Shown: positions 1 to 7,353, counted from the stretch's first letter. The stretch is 7,649 nucleotides of DNA from Terriglobia bacterium (GCA_030042795.1 JASHYZ010000157.1:1-7649), one strand, 5' to 3'. The notes: generated by a model from the sequence alone, not told the origin. A program made the numbers and translations.

Positions 1-56
1 CTTGCAGGAGCTTCACCGGCGAGAAGCAACAATGAATGTTGAACGATGAAAGAGGG

Positions 57-188
57 AGTTCGGAGTTCTTCAGTTCGGAGTTAGAAACAACACCAACTCC
101 GAACTACGAGATCGTGGAAATCAAAAGACCCGAACTGAAGGATTTGGAGTTGTCGAGTTCAGTGTTAAGTGTGAGCAACTCCGAACTG
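57..188. repeat. Cluster of direct and inverted AGTTCGGAGTT repeats upstream of the DapA-like gene
   Basis: The 11-mer AGTTCGGAGTT occurs exactly at 57-67 and 72-82, and its exact reverse complement AACTCCGAACT occurs at 95-105 and 177-187. The copies at 72-82 and 95-105 could form an 11-bp stem with a 12-nt loop. The match between 71-82 and 177-188 extends to 12 nt, and 68-78 is matched in inverse orientation by 130-140. A degenerate copy lies at 141-151. The last copy ends 11 nt before the ATG at 199. Positions 1-56 show no recognisable gene; short open frames there could be the tail of an upstream gene but nothing identifies one. The function is unknown. It looks like a low-complexity or palindromic intergenic repeat, not a known operator. 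Confidence 0.7.
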
Positions 189-198
189 CGAAACTGAT

Positions 199-1113
199 AT
201 GACTCCAAAACAAATTCGTGATCGTCTCCACGGCATCATTCCTCCCATGGTGACGCCCTTCAACGCTCAAGGCGACGTCGACGAAGGCGCCTTTCGTGCC
301 AACCTCGAGCGCTACACCGGAATTGGTCTAGCGGGCGTCATGGTCGGTGGAACTACAGGCGAAGCTCCCTTATTGACGGCAAAGGAAAGGCTGCGCCTCA
401 CGGCGTTGACGCGCAAAGCCGTACGCCCGACTGAGCTGGTTGTAACCGGCTCGGGGCTCGAGAGCACTCGGGAGACCATCGCGCTCAGCCGCGAAGCTCT
501 GGCTCGCGGCGCAGACATGGCGTTGGTGGTAACGCCGTGGTATTACAAGGGGAAAATGGACGGACCGGCGCTGCTGGCTCACTACCAGACGGTGGCTGAT
601 GCCCTGCCTCGTCCGCTCCTGATTTACTCGATCCCCCAATTCACGGGGGTGCGCATCCCGGTCGAAACGGTGGCGGCGCTGGCGCGCCATCCCAACATCG
701 CGGGCATTAAGGAGAGCTCTGGCGATCTCGCTTACGTGCGCAGCATCCTTCGCCGTGTGCCCTCCCGCTTCAGGGTGTTTTGCGGGTCCTTGCAGATTCT
801 GCCTGACGTGCTGCGGGCGGGCGGCGCCGGAGGTATCCTGAGCCAGGCCGACTTCGTACCCGAGTTGTGCGTTGCCTTCTACGAAGCTTTCCGCCAGGGC
901 CGCCGAAAACTAGCGCGCGAACTTCATGCCAAGCTGCTTCCCCTGGCAACAGAAATCACGCTGAAGTATGGCGTGGCAGGCGTCAAAGCCGCCATGGAAA
1001 TTGCGGGTTACCAGGGGGGGGCTCCGCGCGGGCCGCTTCTGCCTTTGAGCGACGCGGCGCGCAGCGACATCGCACGCGTCCTCGAAATGAGCCGCGATGG
1101 TCTTGTGTATTAA
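199..1113 (+). CDS. DapA/HOGA-family class I aldolase or lyase
   Basis: The protein has 304 residues, the usual length for a (beta/alpha)8-barrel of the dihydrodipicolinate synthase/N-acetylneuraminate lyase superfamily. These cytoplasmic enzymes form a Schiff base between a lysine and a 2-oxo acid. Visible motifs are GGTTGE at 50-55 (2-oxo-acid carboxylate binding), TPWYYK at 112-117, the active-site tyrosine Y143 in YSIPQFTG (143-150), and the Schiff-base lysine K171 in GIKESSGD. In true DapA the YNxPxRTG motif carries an arginine that binds the second substrate's carboxylate; here that position is F148. The combination of VTPWYYKG, YSIPxxTG and a C-terminal GYxGGxxRxPL motif (270-280) resembles human-type 4-hydroxy-2-oxoglutarate aldolase (HOGA1), as I recall that sequence. 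The exact substrate is therefore uncertain, and an automatic dapA label could be wrong. The ATG at 199 gives a normal N terminus, but no Shine-Dalgarno sequence precedes it. bshC follows 101 nt downstream on the same strand. Confidence 0.93.
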   Translation: MTPKQIRDRLHGIIPPMVTPFNAQGDVDEGAFRANLERYTGIGLAGVMVGGTTGEAPLLTAKERLRLTALTRKAVRPTELVVTGSGLESTRETIALSREALARGADMALVVTPWYYKGKMDGPALLAHYQTVADALPRPLLIYSIPQFTGVRIPVETVAALARHPNIAGIKESSGDLAYVRSILRRVPSRFRVFCGSLQILPDVLRAGGAGGILSQADFVPELCVAFYEAFRQGRRKLARELHAKLLPLATEITLKYGVAGVKAAMEIAGYQGGAPRGPLLPLSDAARSDIARVLEMSRDGLVY

Positions 1114-1214
1114 CCTTTGCGCCTTGAGGGACATCTAATTTTGGTCTGGAACGCGGCCGGCGCAGACGGGCCAAGATTTGGTTTCTGTACGGCCGGGTTC
1201 AGCGCCAAACTCTT

Positions 1215-2861
1215 ATGGAGTGTCACTGCGTACCTTACGCACGCCTGCCGAACACCAGCCAGCTCTTTCTCGATTACATTGGTCACTTCGAGCGCATCAA
1301 GACCTTCTTCAACGGTTCGCCCTTCAATCCATCCAGTTATGTAAGTGTCGCGCGAGGGCTTGATTACTCTCCCGCGCAGCGCGCCGACATCGTCCGCGTG
1401 CTCTCCCGGCAGAACGAAGCCTTCGGCGCCGGCGACTTGACCCACTCAAACCTGCGCCGCCTTGGGGAGCCGGGCACGCTCGCGGTGGTTACCGGACAGC
1501 AAGTGGGCTTCCTCTCCGGACCGGCATTTACGCTTTACAAAGCTCTTACCGCGGTGCGGCTGGCCCAGGAACTCTCGGAGCAAGGGTTGCCGTCAGTCCC
1601 TGTCTTCTGGCTCGCGACCGAAGACCACGACCTCGAGGAAGTAGCCGCCACGGCTGTTTTGGACGACGACTACAACCTCGTGCAGCTTCACGACCCTGGC
1701 GTGCGGCCGGCCCCGCAGTGCTCCGTAGGGTATGTCAAATTGAGTGGGGCAATCACCGACGCCCTTGACGCGTTGGAAAGCAAGCTACCTGCTGGAGAAA
1801 CGCGCGACCGTCTTCTCACCGATCTACGAGAAGCTTACCAGCCGGGGGCCACGTGGGGGCATGCCTTTGCCAAGTTCATGGCTCGCATCTTCAGCAGATG
1901 GGGTGTGATCCTGCTGGATGCTCTGGATCCGGAGATCCATCACCTCGCCGCCCCGCTGTATACAAAGGCCGTCGTTGAGGCGCAGGAACTGAACGCGGGC
2001 CTGCTAGAGCGCTCGCACGCTCTCGTCGCCGCCGGCTATCACGCCCAGGTGCATGTGGGGCCGGACTCGTCGCTGCTCTTTATGGCTGAGGAAGGGAATC
2101 GCCTGCCGCTACGCCTCGCTGATGGCGGAAACCGGTTCAAGCTTGACGAAGGCGATCCCTTCAGCGCCGGCGAAGCGCGCCGCCGCACCGAGGCTCGCCC
2201 CGGGGACATCACGCCCAACGCGCTGTTTCGGCCGGTGGTCCAGGACTGCCTCCTTCCGACAGTGGCCTACGTTGCGGGACCCGCAGAGCTGGCGTATCAC
2301 GCGCAGAGCGCGGTGCTGTATCCACGTTTCGAACGGCCGCAGCCGGTGATCTTCCCGCGCGCCTCATTCACACTCGTGGATCCCCGCACTGAGCGCCTGC
2401 TTCGTAAATACGACCTTAAGGTGGATGACGTCTGGCAAGATGGAGACGCTTTGCGACAGAAGATCGCGGCCACTGGGTTCTCTGAAGGGTGGCAGGAGAG
2501 ATTGGATCAGAGCGAGCGCGATATCAAAATGGTGATGGACCGCCTTCAGCAGGATATTCAGTTGATTGACCCGACACTGCTTGATTCCCTGAAAGACGCA
2601 CGCGAGCGGACCTTTCATCAGTTCGATCGCTTGAAGGGTAAGGTGACGCGCGCCGCCTTCGCCAAGTCGGAAATTTTGGGCCGCCATGAGAAGGCGCTCA
2701 CGAGCTTCCTGATGCCGGGCGGTGAGCTGCAGGAACGCGGTGTAAGCGGGATCTACTTCCTCGGCCGCGCGGGTTACGGTCTGCTGGAGCAGCTTCTAGC
2801 CTCCATCCCTTTGGAGCTCGCAAGGCATCAGATCGTGCCGCTCCACCACGGTGCCGCGTAG
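1215..2861 (+). CDS. bshC: Bacillithiol biosynthesis cysteine-adding enzyme BshC
   Basis: BshC performs the last step of bacillithiol synthesis, joining L-cysteine to glucosaminyl-malate in the cytoplasm. The product is a low-molecular-weight thiol used in redox balance and detoxification. The protein is 548 residues, close to the family norm of about 540. Recognisable blocks are the N terminus MECHC..PNTS, VTGQQVGFLSGPAFTLYK (92-109), VPVFWLATEDHD (128-139), and FRPVVQD..PTVAYVAGPAELAYHAQ (338-364). A helical, charged stretch at about 422-500 corresponds to the family's C-terminal coiled coil, and a conserved tail follows (about 510-545). The ATG at 1215 matches the expected family N terminus although no good Shine-Dalgarno sequence is seen. 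No bshA or bshB is in the window, so the partners must lie elsewhere. The upstream gene is 101 nt away on the same strand; no promoter or terminator is evident between them. The gene ends 49 nt from the convergent thiG stop. No truncation or frameshift is visible. Confidence 0.96.
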   Translation: MECHCVPYARLPNTSQLFLDYIGHFERIKTFFNGSPFNPSSYVSVARGLDYSPAQRADIVRVLSRQNEAFGAGDLTHSNLRRLGEPGTLAVVTGQQVGFLSGPAFTLYKALTAVRLAQELSEQGLPSVPVFWLATEDHDLEEVAATAVLDDDYNLVQLHDPGVRPAPQCSVGYVKLSGAITDALDALESKLPAGETRDRLLTDLREAYQPGATWGHAFAKFMARIFSRWGVILLDALDPEIHHLAAPLYTKAVVEAQELNAGLLERSHALVAAGYHAQVHVGPDSSLLFMAEEGNRLPLRLADGGNRFKLDEGDPFSAGEARRRTEARPGDITPNALFRPVVQDCLLPTVAYVAGPAELAYHAQSAVLYPRFERPQPVIFPRASFTLVDPRTERLLRKYDLKVDDVWQDGDALRQKIAATGFSEGWQERLDQSERDIKMVMDRLQQDIQLIDPTLLDSLKDARERTFHQFDRLKGKVTRAAFAKSEILGRHEKALTSFLMPGGELQERGVSGIYFLGRAGYGLLEQLLASIPLELARHQIVPLHHGAA

Positions 2862-2910
2862 CCAGGGCTCCGTCTGTGTCACAAACCAAAGCGGAGATAG
2901 GTCGCGAGCG

Positions 2911-3687
2911 TTAGCGCACAACGCCTCCAACGGGACTCGATGCGGTGGCGTACAGCTTCTTGGGCATGCGGCCGGCAAGCCAGGCTTGGCGGCCGGCGAG
3001 AATCGCATGCTGCATCGCTTCCGCCATCAGGATAGGGTCCTGAGCGGCGGCGATACCGGTATTCATCAGCACCGCGTCCGCGCCCAGTTCCATGGCAACG
3101 GCGGCATCCGATGCTGTGCCTACGCCTGCGTCGACAATCAGCGGCACTTCCGTGATCCTTTCGCGCAGGATGCGCAGATTGGCGGCATTCTGGATGCCCA
3201 TGCCGGACCCGATCGGCGCGCCGAGCGGCATCACCGCGGCAGCGCCGGCATCGATCAACCTGCGCGCGGTCACCAGATCGTCATTGGTGTAAGGCAGAAC
3301 CACGAACCCGTCGTTCACAAGAATCTCGGTGGCGCGGACGAGCTCGAAGTTATCCGGGAAAAGCGTCTTCTCATCCCCGATGACTTCGACCTTGACCCAG
3401 TTCGAAAGCCCCACTTCGCGCGCCAGACGCGCCGCACGAATTGCTTCGTCCGCTGTGTAGCAGCCGGCGGTGTTGGGCAGGATGAAGTAGCGGTCGCGGT
3501 CAATGTAGTCGAGCAACGATTCCTTTCCGCGGTCGGTCAGATTCACCCGCCGCACCGCGACCGTCACCATCTCGGTGCCCGAGGCTTCGAGTGCGCGGGC
3601 CGTCTCCTGAAAGCTGCGGTACTTGCCGGTGCCTACAATCAGCCGCGACCGGAACTCGCGTCCGGCAATCCTTAACGCGTCATTCAT
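2911..3687 (-). CDS. thiG: Thiazole synthase ThiG
   Basis: ThiG builds the thiazole phosphate half of thiamin from 1-deoxy-D-xylulose 5-phosphate (DXP), dehydroglycine and sulfur delivered by the ThiS thiocarboxylate. It is a cytoplasmic (beta/alpha)8-barrel. The protein is 258 residues, the normal full length. Diagnostic segments are [10 protein letters not shown] (14-23), [10 protein letters not shown] (41-50), [12 protein letters not shown] (71-82), WVKVEVIGD (97-105) with K99 as the expected Schiff-base lysine for [18 protein letters not shown] (153-167), [12 protein letters not shown] (185-196) and VLMNTGIA (206-213). The ATG at 3687 is supported by a Shine-Dalgarno GGGGAG. No thiS, thiF, thiH or thiO lies beside it, which is unusual because thiS commonly sits directly next to thiG. 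The 83 nt between it and the upstream membrane-protein gene contain no thi-box (TPP riboswitch) core that I can recognise. It is third in a same-strand run but probably has a separate function from the other two. Confidence 0.97.
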   Translation of the reverse strand: MNDALRIAGREFRSRLIVGTGKYRSFQETARALEASGTEMVTVAVRRVNLTDRGKESLLDYIDRDRYFILPNTAGCYTADEAIRAARLAREVGLSNWVKVEVIGDEKTLFPDNFELVRATEILVNDGFVVLPYTNDDLVTARRLIDAGAAAVMPLGAPIGSGMGIQNAANLRILRERITEVPLIVDAGVGTASDAAVAMELGADAVLMNTGIAAAQDPILMAEAMQHAILAGRQAWLAGRMPKKLYATASSPVGGVVR

Positions 3688-3693
3688 GAAGAT

Positions 3694-3699
3694 CTCCCC
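3694..3699 (-). promoter_or_regulatory. Ribosome binding site of thiG
   Basis: On the minus strand the sequence reads GGGGAG, then six nucleotides, then the ATG at 3687. This is a good Shine-Dalgarno match and fixes the thiG start. An overlapping ATG four bases further in (3683) is out of frame. Confidence 0.7.
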
Positions 3700-3770
3700 G
3701 AAACCATTCTACGGCTGCTGAGGCACTCTGTCACCGCCGCTGACGTTCCTTCACGTAATCGCATCGCGAT

Positions 3771-5432
3771 TCAGCTTCCTGCTTGACCGGGCCACTGGAG
3801 AGCCACCGCTTTGCCGTCTGGGCCCAACTCAATCACGGGTCCGTAAAGGCCTCGCAATTCGCGGCGCCACCACGCACCCGTCGCGCGCTTGGTTTTCAGG
3901 TCAGTGAACCAGTACTCCCACACAACGGCTCGCACTTGCTTGGGCGGAGACTTCGCGAAAGGATTGCTCGCGAAGAGACTGAGGACGTCGGAATCGCCGT
4001 GCAGCAGGAGAGCCTCCGTCCGCACCACCCACGGATATTCGCGCCAAGTGCCCAACGACGCAAACCACAAGTTCCAATCGAAACGCGGCTGATACGGCGC
4101 GTAAATGCGGGGAGCTTCGTTGACGCGCTGCGGCTTGTAGCGAAACGGATACGGCGTCCAATTGTTGCCGTCGTCGCTTCCCTGAAACTCGATCTCGTAA
4201 CGCGCACGCGTCATCACCGCAAACAAGCCATAGTGTTCAGCGATGCGAAACGGCTCAAGCGCAGCGACGGGTTGCGCCGCTACCGGCAACCCGGGGGCAA
4301 ACATCATCAGAAGTTGAAGAAGAGTTGCGTAGAAAACCCAGGTCAAAAGCACAGCGGGAACCACAATCGAGAGTCCGTGACGAAGGGCCGCAAGACGCGT
4401 TGAGATAGGAGCAGCCAAGGCCGACGGCTCGGCCGAGCTTCTGGCGCCCCTGACTTCGGTGGGTTCCGAAGGCGCGAGGCCGGCGGCCACTCGGACGTCA
4501 CTGGCGTGCGAAAGTCCCAATCGCGCCTTTACCCAGTAGGCGGCGCCGAGGATGAAGCGGTCATCGATCAGCAGGATGCCCAGCGAAAGGACTAGGTGAT
4601 TCAGGAACGCCAGGTTCGCCGTGAGAATGATGCCGAGCTGAAAGGGCGTGACGATACAGAAGCAGACCAGACGAAACCGGCGCGGAAGAAACATCAGCCA
4701 GACGAGGCCGAGCTCGGTAGTCAATGTAAACAGCGCAATTGCCGCTTGAAAGCCGTGCGGAAGCTGCTGGGCGTACCACCCGATCCAGTTCGGCAGCGGC
4801 CCGTTTTGATAGTACTGGTCGAGCGCTGTCAGGTGGCGCCACTCCGTATCTCCACTCGCCAGTTTCACCACGCCTGACTCGAAGTAGATCTGAAACCAAA
4901 GCCATCGCAGCATGAAAAGGCTGGCGCGTGAAGGAGGGTTCTCCCAACCGAGCCGTGGCCGAACTCCGGGAGGCGCCAGAAAAAGGCTGAGGAAGGCGGC
5001 GCCCAGCAGCATGCCGTCGGATTGATAGGAGGCAAAGTCCTGCGCGGTGCTGATGATCGAGAGATAGGCGACGAAGCAGACCGCGATGGCCGGGCGCGGC
5101 CAGAGGTTGAGGACAAGAAGCGCGGAGGCGATCAGGCCGGCGATGCACAGCGCCAGCAGCGCGCCACGGCTGCTGCTGAGCCACAAAAGGGACGGCGTGT
5201 ACCAAAAGCGCCAGACGCCGAATTGCTGCCGAATGATATCCAGGAAATCGTGCGCAGGAAGAATGCCCTCAGGGCCGATCAGACCACGGACCTGAAAGGC
5301 CAGCGAGTAAAATGCGGAGAAAAAGATCAGACCCAGAGCGCGCAACCAGAGCCATCGCGGCCAGAGCTCCCCGATCTCGGCGGACCCAGGGCCGAACAGC
5401 CATTGCACGATCGAAGACTTTGCGGCGGGCAT
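3771..5432 (-). CDS. Lipase maturation factor (LMF) family membrane protein
   Basis: This is a bacterial homologue of the vertebrate lipase maturation factors (LMF1/LMF2), ER membrane proteins that help lipases fold. The bacterial role is unknown. Numbering is from the ATG at 5432 (553 residues). About nine hydrophobic segments lie near 29-47, 90-110, 113-130, 140-155, 171-190, 228-248, 252-271, 275-290 and 353-377. Family blocks are YQSDGMLL (136-143), RWLWFQIYFESGVVKL (176-191), LTALDQYYQ (201-209) and ANLAFLNH (272-279). After the last membrane segment a soluble domain carries EHYGLFAVMTRARYE (399-413), GSDDG (418-422), FRYKP (430-434), PRFDWNLWFA (449-458) and ATGAWWRREL (517-526). An Ala/Pro/Ser-rich linker at about 308-344 looks inserted. 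The frame extends to a GTG at 5468, but that codon lies at the base of a terminator-like hairpin, so I prefer the ATG. Neither start has a clear Shine-Dalgarno sequence. The upstream acyl-CoA synthetase hints at a lipid role, by adjacency only. Confidence 0.9.
   Translation of the reverse strand: MPAAKSSIVQWLFGPGSAEIGELWPRWLWLRALGLIFFSAFYSLAFQVRGLIGPEGILPAHDFLDIIRQQFGVWRFWYTPSLLWLSSSRGALLALCIAGLIASALLVLNLWPRPAIAVCFVAYLSIISTAQDFASYQSDGMLLGAAFLSLFLAPPGVRPRLGWENPPSRASLFMLRWLWFQIYFESGVVKLASGDTEWRHLTALDQYYQNGPLPNWIGWYAQQLPHGFQAAIALFTLTTELGLVWLMFLPRRFRLVCFCIVTPFQLGIILTANLAFLNHLVLSLGILLIDDRFILGAAYWVKARLGLSHASDVRVAAGLAPSEPTEVRGARSSAEPSALAAPISTRLAALRHGLSIVVPAVLLTWVFYATLLQLLMMFAPGLPVAAQPVAALEPFRIAEHYGLFAVMTRARYEIEFQGSDDGNNWTPYPFRYKPQRVNEAPRIYAPYQPRFDWNLWFASLGTWREYPWVVRTEALLLHGDSDVLSLFASNPFAKSPPKQVRAVVWEYWFTDLKTKRATGAWWRRELRGLYGPVIELGPDGKAVALQWPGQAGS
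4427..4475. repeat. Palindrome-rich segment coding the LMF-protein linker
   Basis: Inside the LMF-family gene there is a perfect 12-bp palindrome, GCTCGGCCGAGC (4427-4438), followed by a 6-bp inverted repeat CTTCGG/CCGAAG (4454-4459 and 4466-4471) with a 6-nt loop. A GCGC/GCGC pair can close around the latter (4444-4447 and 4472-4475). The encoded stretch is the low-complexity linker at about residues 308-344. The dyads are seen directly; that they mark an inserted repeat is inference. Confidence 0.4.
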
Positions 5433-5466
5433 GAAAAGAAGGCCCGGCGCGGGAAGCGCGCCGGGC
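5433..5466 (-). terminator. Rho-independent terminator-like hairpin after the acyl-CoA synthetase gene
   Basis: Arms GCCCGGCGCG (5442-5451) and CGCGCCGGGC (5457-5466) form a perfect 10-bp stem with a 5-nt loop. On the minus strand the stem is followed by CTTCTTTTC (5441-5433), an imperfect T-tract. The stem begins 30 nt after the stop codon of the synthetase gene (5497), as expected for its terminator. The T-tract runs straight into the ATG at 5432 of the LMF-family gene, and the alternative GTG (5468-5466) has its last base in the stem. Termination here may be partial, or the hairpin may separate expression of the two genes. Confidence 0.65.
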
Positions 5467-5496
5467 ACGAACCGGCGAGAGGCTACATAGATAGGT

Positions 5497-7353
5497 CTAC
5501 GCCACCTGGGGCTGCGGCAGGCGCCGGCGGTAAATCTCCTCGATCAGCTCCTGGTAGCGCTCCTCCACCACCCGCCGCCGGATCTTCAGGCTGGGCGAAA
5601 CTTCGCCGGCGGCGATGGTGAGCTCACGCGGCAGAAGCGCGATCTGCCGTACGCGCTCGTGGGGCGGAAGGTGCGCCATCAAGGTTTCCACGTGGCGCTC
5701 GACGAAGGCCCGAATCTCATGGTGGCTCACCAGCTCTTCGCGGCTGGAAAAGTGAATGTGGTGCTCCTGCGCGTAAACTTCCAAACGGGAGAAGTTCGGC
5801 ACAATCAGGGCGCTCACAAACCTGCGCTTATCACCAATCACCAGCGCCTGGGCCACGATAGGATGGCCTTGAAAGAGACTCTCCAGCTTCTCCGGCGCCA
5901 CATACTTACCGCCGGAGGTTTTGAACAGGTGCTTCTTGCGCCCGGTAATGCTGAGGTATCCTCCGGCATCGAGCGTGCCGAGGTCCCCGGTGTGAAACCA
6001 GCCGTCCTTGAAGGATTGGCGGTTCTCTTCATCCAGGTGGTAGTAGCCCGGCGAAACGTTCGGACCGCGCACCAGAATTTCACGGCCCACTATGCCATCG
6101 TCATTGGAAAATTCGTCGCCCAGCCGGACCTCCACGCCGGGTATGACGGGTCCCACGGTACCCAGGCGCGTGGCGCCCGGCTGGTTTACCGCAATCACCG
6201 GCGAAGTCTCTGTCAGGCCGTACCCTTCGTAAACCGTCAGGCCCACAGCCCAGCAGAAGCGCGCAACGGCGGGCAAGAGCGGCGCCGATCCTGAAAAAAT
6301 CACGGAAACGCGTCCGCCCAGGCGCTCGCGGATTTTCGAGAACACCAGCCGGTCCGCCAGGCGGCGCCTCAACGCCAGTCCAAGAGGCGCCGGCCTCGCT
6401 TCCAGCCGGTAGGGTACGGCCGCTTCGCCCACCGAAAGCGCCCAGCGGAAAATCTTCTGCTGCGCGGCGGACGCGTTTCCCACCGTCTCCATCACCTTCT
6501 CGTATACTTTCTCGAGCACGCGCGGCACCACTGCCATCACTGTCGGGCGCACCTCGAGCAGATTCTGCGGCAAGGCCTCGAAGCTTTCGGCGTAAGCGAT
6601 GCCGACGCCTTGACGGAAGTAAGAGAAGTCGAGCATGCGCTCGAAAATGTGGGAGAGCGGCAGAAACGAGATGCCCATGTCGCTACAGCCCATGGGGAAC
6701 ATGTCGATGGTCGCTTGAATATTGGAAACGATGTTGGAGTGCGTCAGAACCACGCCTTTGGGAGTGCCGGTGGTACCTGAAGTGTAAAGAATGGTGGCCG
6801 TGTCCCCCGCCTGGGCCTGGCCGGCGCGCGCGCGAAAGAACTCGATGGCCTCCGTCTGCTGTTCGCGGCGCACGACATCCCACCACTGTTCGGTCCTTCC
6901 GCCGGCATCCTGAGTCTCCTGCAGGGCGTCCATCACCAGCACGAACTCGAGGTCCGGCAGGCGGCTGCGCACGCTCGACACTTTGCAGAGCTGCTCAGCC
7001 GTGGAGACCACAATACCCTTGGCGCTCGAGTCGCGCAGGATGTACTCGACATCAAGCTCCGGCAAAGTGGGGTAAATGGGTACCGTAGCCGCGCCCAGAC
7101 CCAGAGCGGCATAGTCCGTGAGCGCCCATTCCAACCTGTTGTCGGAAAGAATCGCCAGCCGGTCGCCGGTTTCGAGGCCCAGCGTATCGAGCGCTTTGGC
7201 GCAAGCTGCAACGGTAGCCAGCGCTTCCTGGGATGAGACGGGACGATACTGCCCGCCGGATTTGGTGAGAAAGGCGTCCGCCTTGTGGTGGCGCTCAACC
7301 GAGGTGAGAAACAACTCATTGAGCGTGCTTACGGAGGGAGCCGAGGTCGTCAT
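5497..7353 (-). CDS. Long-chain fatty-acid-CoA ligase (FadD15/ACSL-like)
   Basis: This AMP-forming enzyme of the ANL superfamily activates a fatty acid to acyl-AMP and then acyl-CoA, for degradation or lipid synthesis. The protein has 618 residues, the usual length for the ACSL/FadD15 branch. Adenylation motifs appear in order: phosphate loop ILYTSGTTGTPKG (188-200), LPLSHIFERM (231-240) typical of this branch, VVPRVLEKVYEK (275-286), FSGSAPLL (353-360), YEGYGLTETSP (375-385), WFHTGDLG (452-459) with the ribose-binding aspartate D457, and GRKKHLFKTSGGKYVAPEKLE (471-491). The C-terminal catalytic lysine is K590 in SPSLKIRRRVV. No membrane segment or signal peptide is seen. The start at 7353 is set by a strong Shine-Dalgarno GGAGGT seven nucleotides upstream. 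A terminator-like hairpin follows the stop. Chain-length preference cannot be read from the sequence. Conserved motifs are intact, so it should be active. Confidence 0.96.
   Translation of the reverse strand: MTTSAPSVSTLNELFLTSVERHHKADAFLTKSGGQYRPVSSQEALATVAACAKALDTLGLETGDRLAILSDNRLEWALTDYAALGLGAATVPIYPTLPELDVEYILRDSSAKGIVVSTAEQLCKVSSVRSRLPDLEFVLVMDALQETQDAGGRTEQWWDVVRREQQTEAIEFFRARAGQAQAGDTATILYTSGTTGTPKGVVLTHSNIVSNIQATIDMFPMGCSDMGISFLPLSHIFERMLDFSYFRQGVGIAYAESFEALPQNLLEVRPTVMAVVPRVLEKVYEKVMETVGNASAAQQKIFRWALSVGEAAVPYRLEARPAPLGLALRRRLADRLVFSKIRERLGGRVSVIFSGSAPLLPAVARFCWAVGLTVYEGYGLTETSPVIAVNQPGATRLGTVGPVIPGVEVRLGDEFSNDDGIVGREILVRGPNVSPGYYHLDEENRQSFKDGWFHTGDLGTLDAGGYLSITGRKKHLFKTSGGKYVAPEKLESLFQGHPIVAQALVIGDKRRFVSALIVPNFSRLEVYAQEHHIHFSSREELVSHHEIRAFVERHVETLMAHLPPHERVRQIALLPRELTIAAGEVSPSLKIRRRVVEERYQELIEEIYRRRLPQPQVA

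Noticed and set aside
1114..1214. Promoter for bshC (TTGAGG and TCTAAT near 1124-1139)
   Set aside because: The spacing is only 4 nt, far from the 16-18 nt expected, so it is not supported.
2868..2896. CTCCG...CGGAG as a bidirectional terminator between bshC and thiG
   Set aside because: The stem is only 5 bp with a 19-nt loop and no T-tract on either strand.
2851..3675. A long plus-strand open frame of 274 codons opposite thiG
   Set aside because: It is antisense to a clear full-length thiG, is low in recognisable motifs, and is explained by GC-rich codon bias.
3688..3770. TPP riboswitch in the thiG leader
   Set aside because: The gap is only 83 nt, and I do not find the conserved CTGAGA and GGATAATGC-like cores of the thi-box.
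5022..5621. A plus-strand open frame of 199 codons across the LMF/synthetase junction
   Set aside because: It is antisense to two well-supported genes, and its composition (charged, Arg/Gly/Pro-rich) is typical of a shadow frame.
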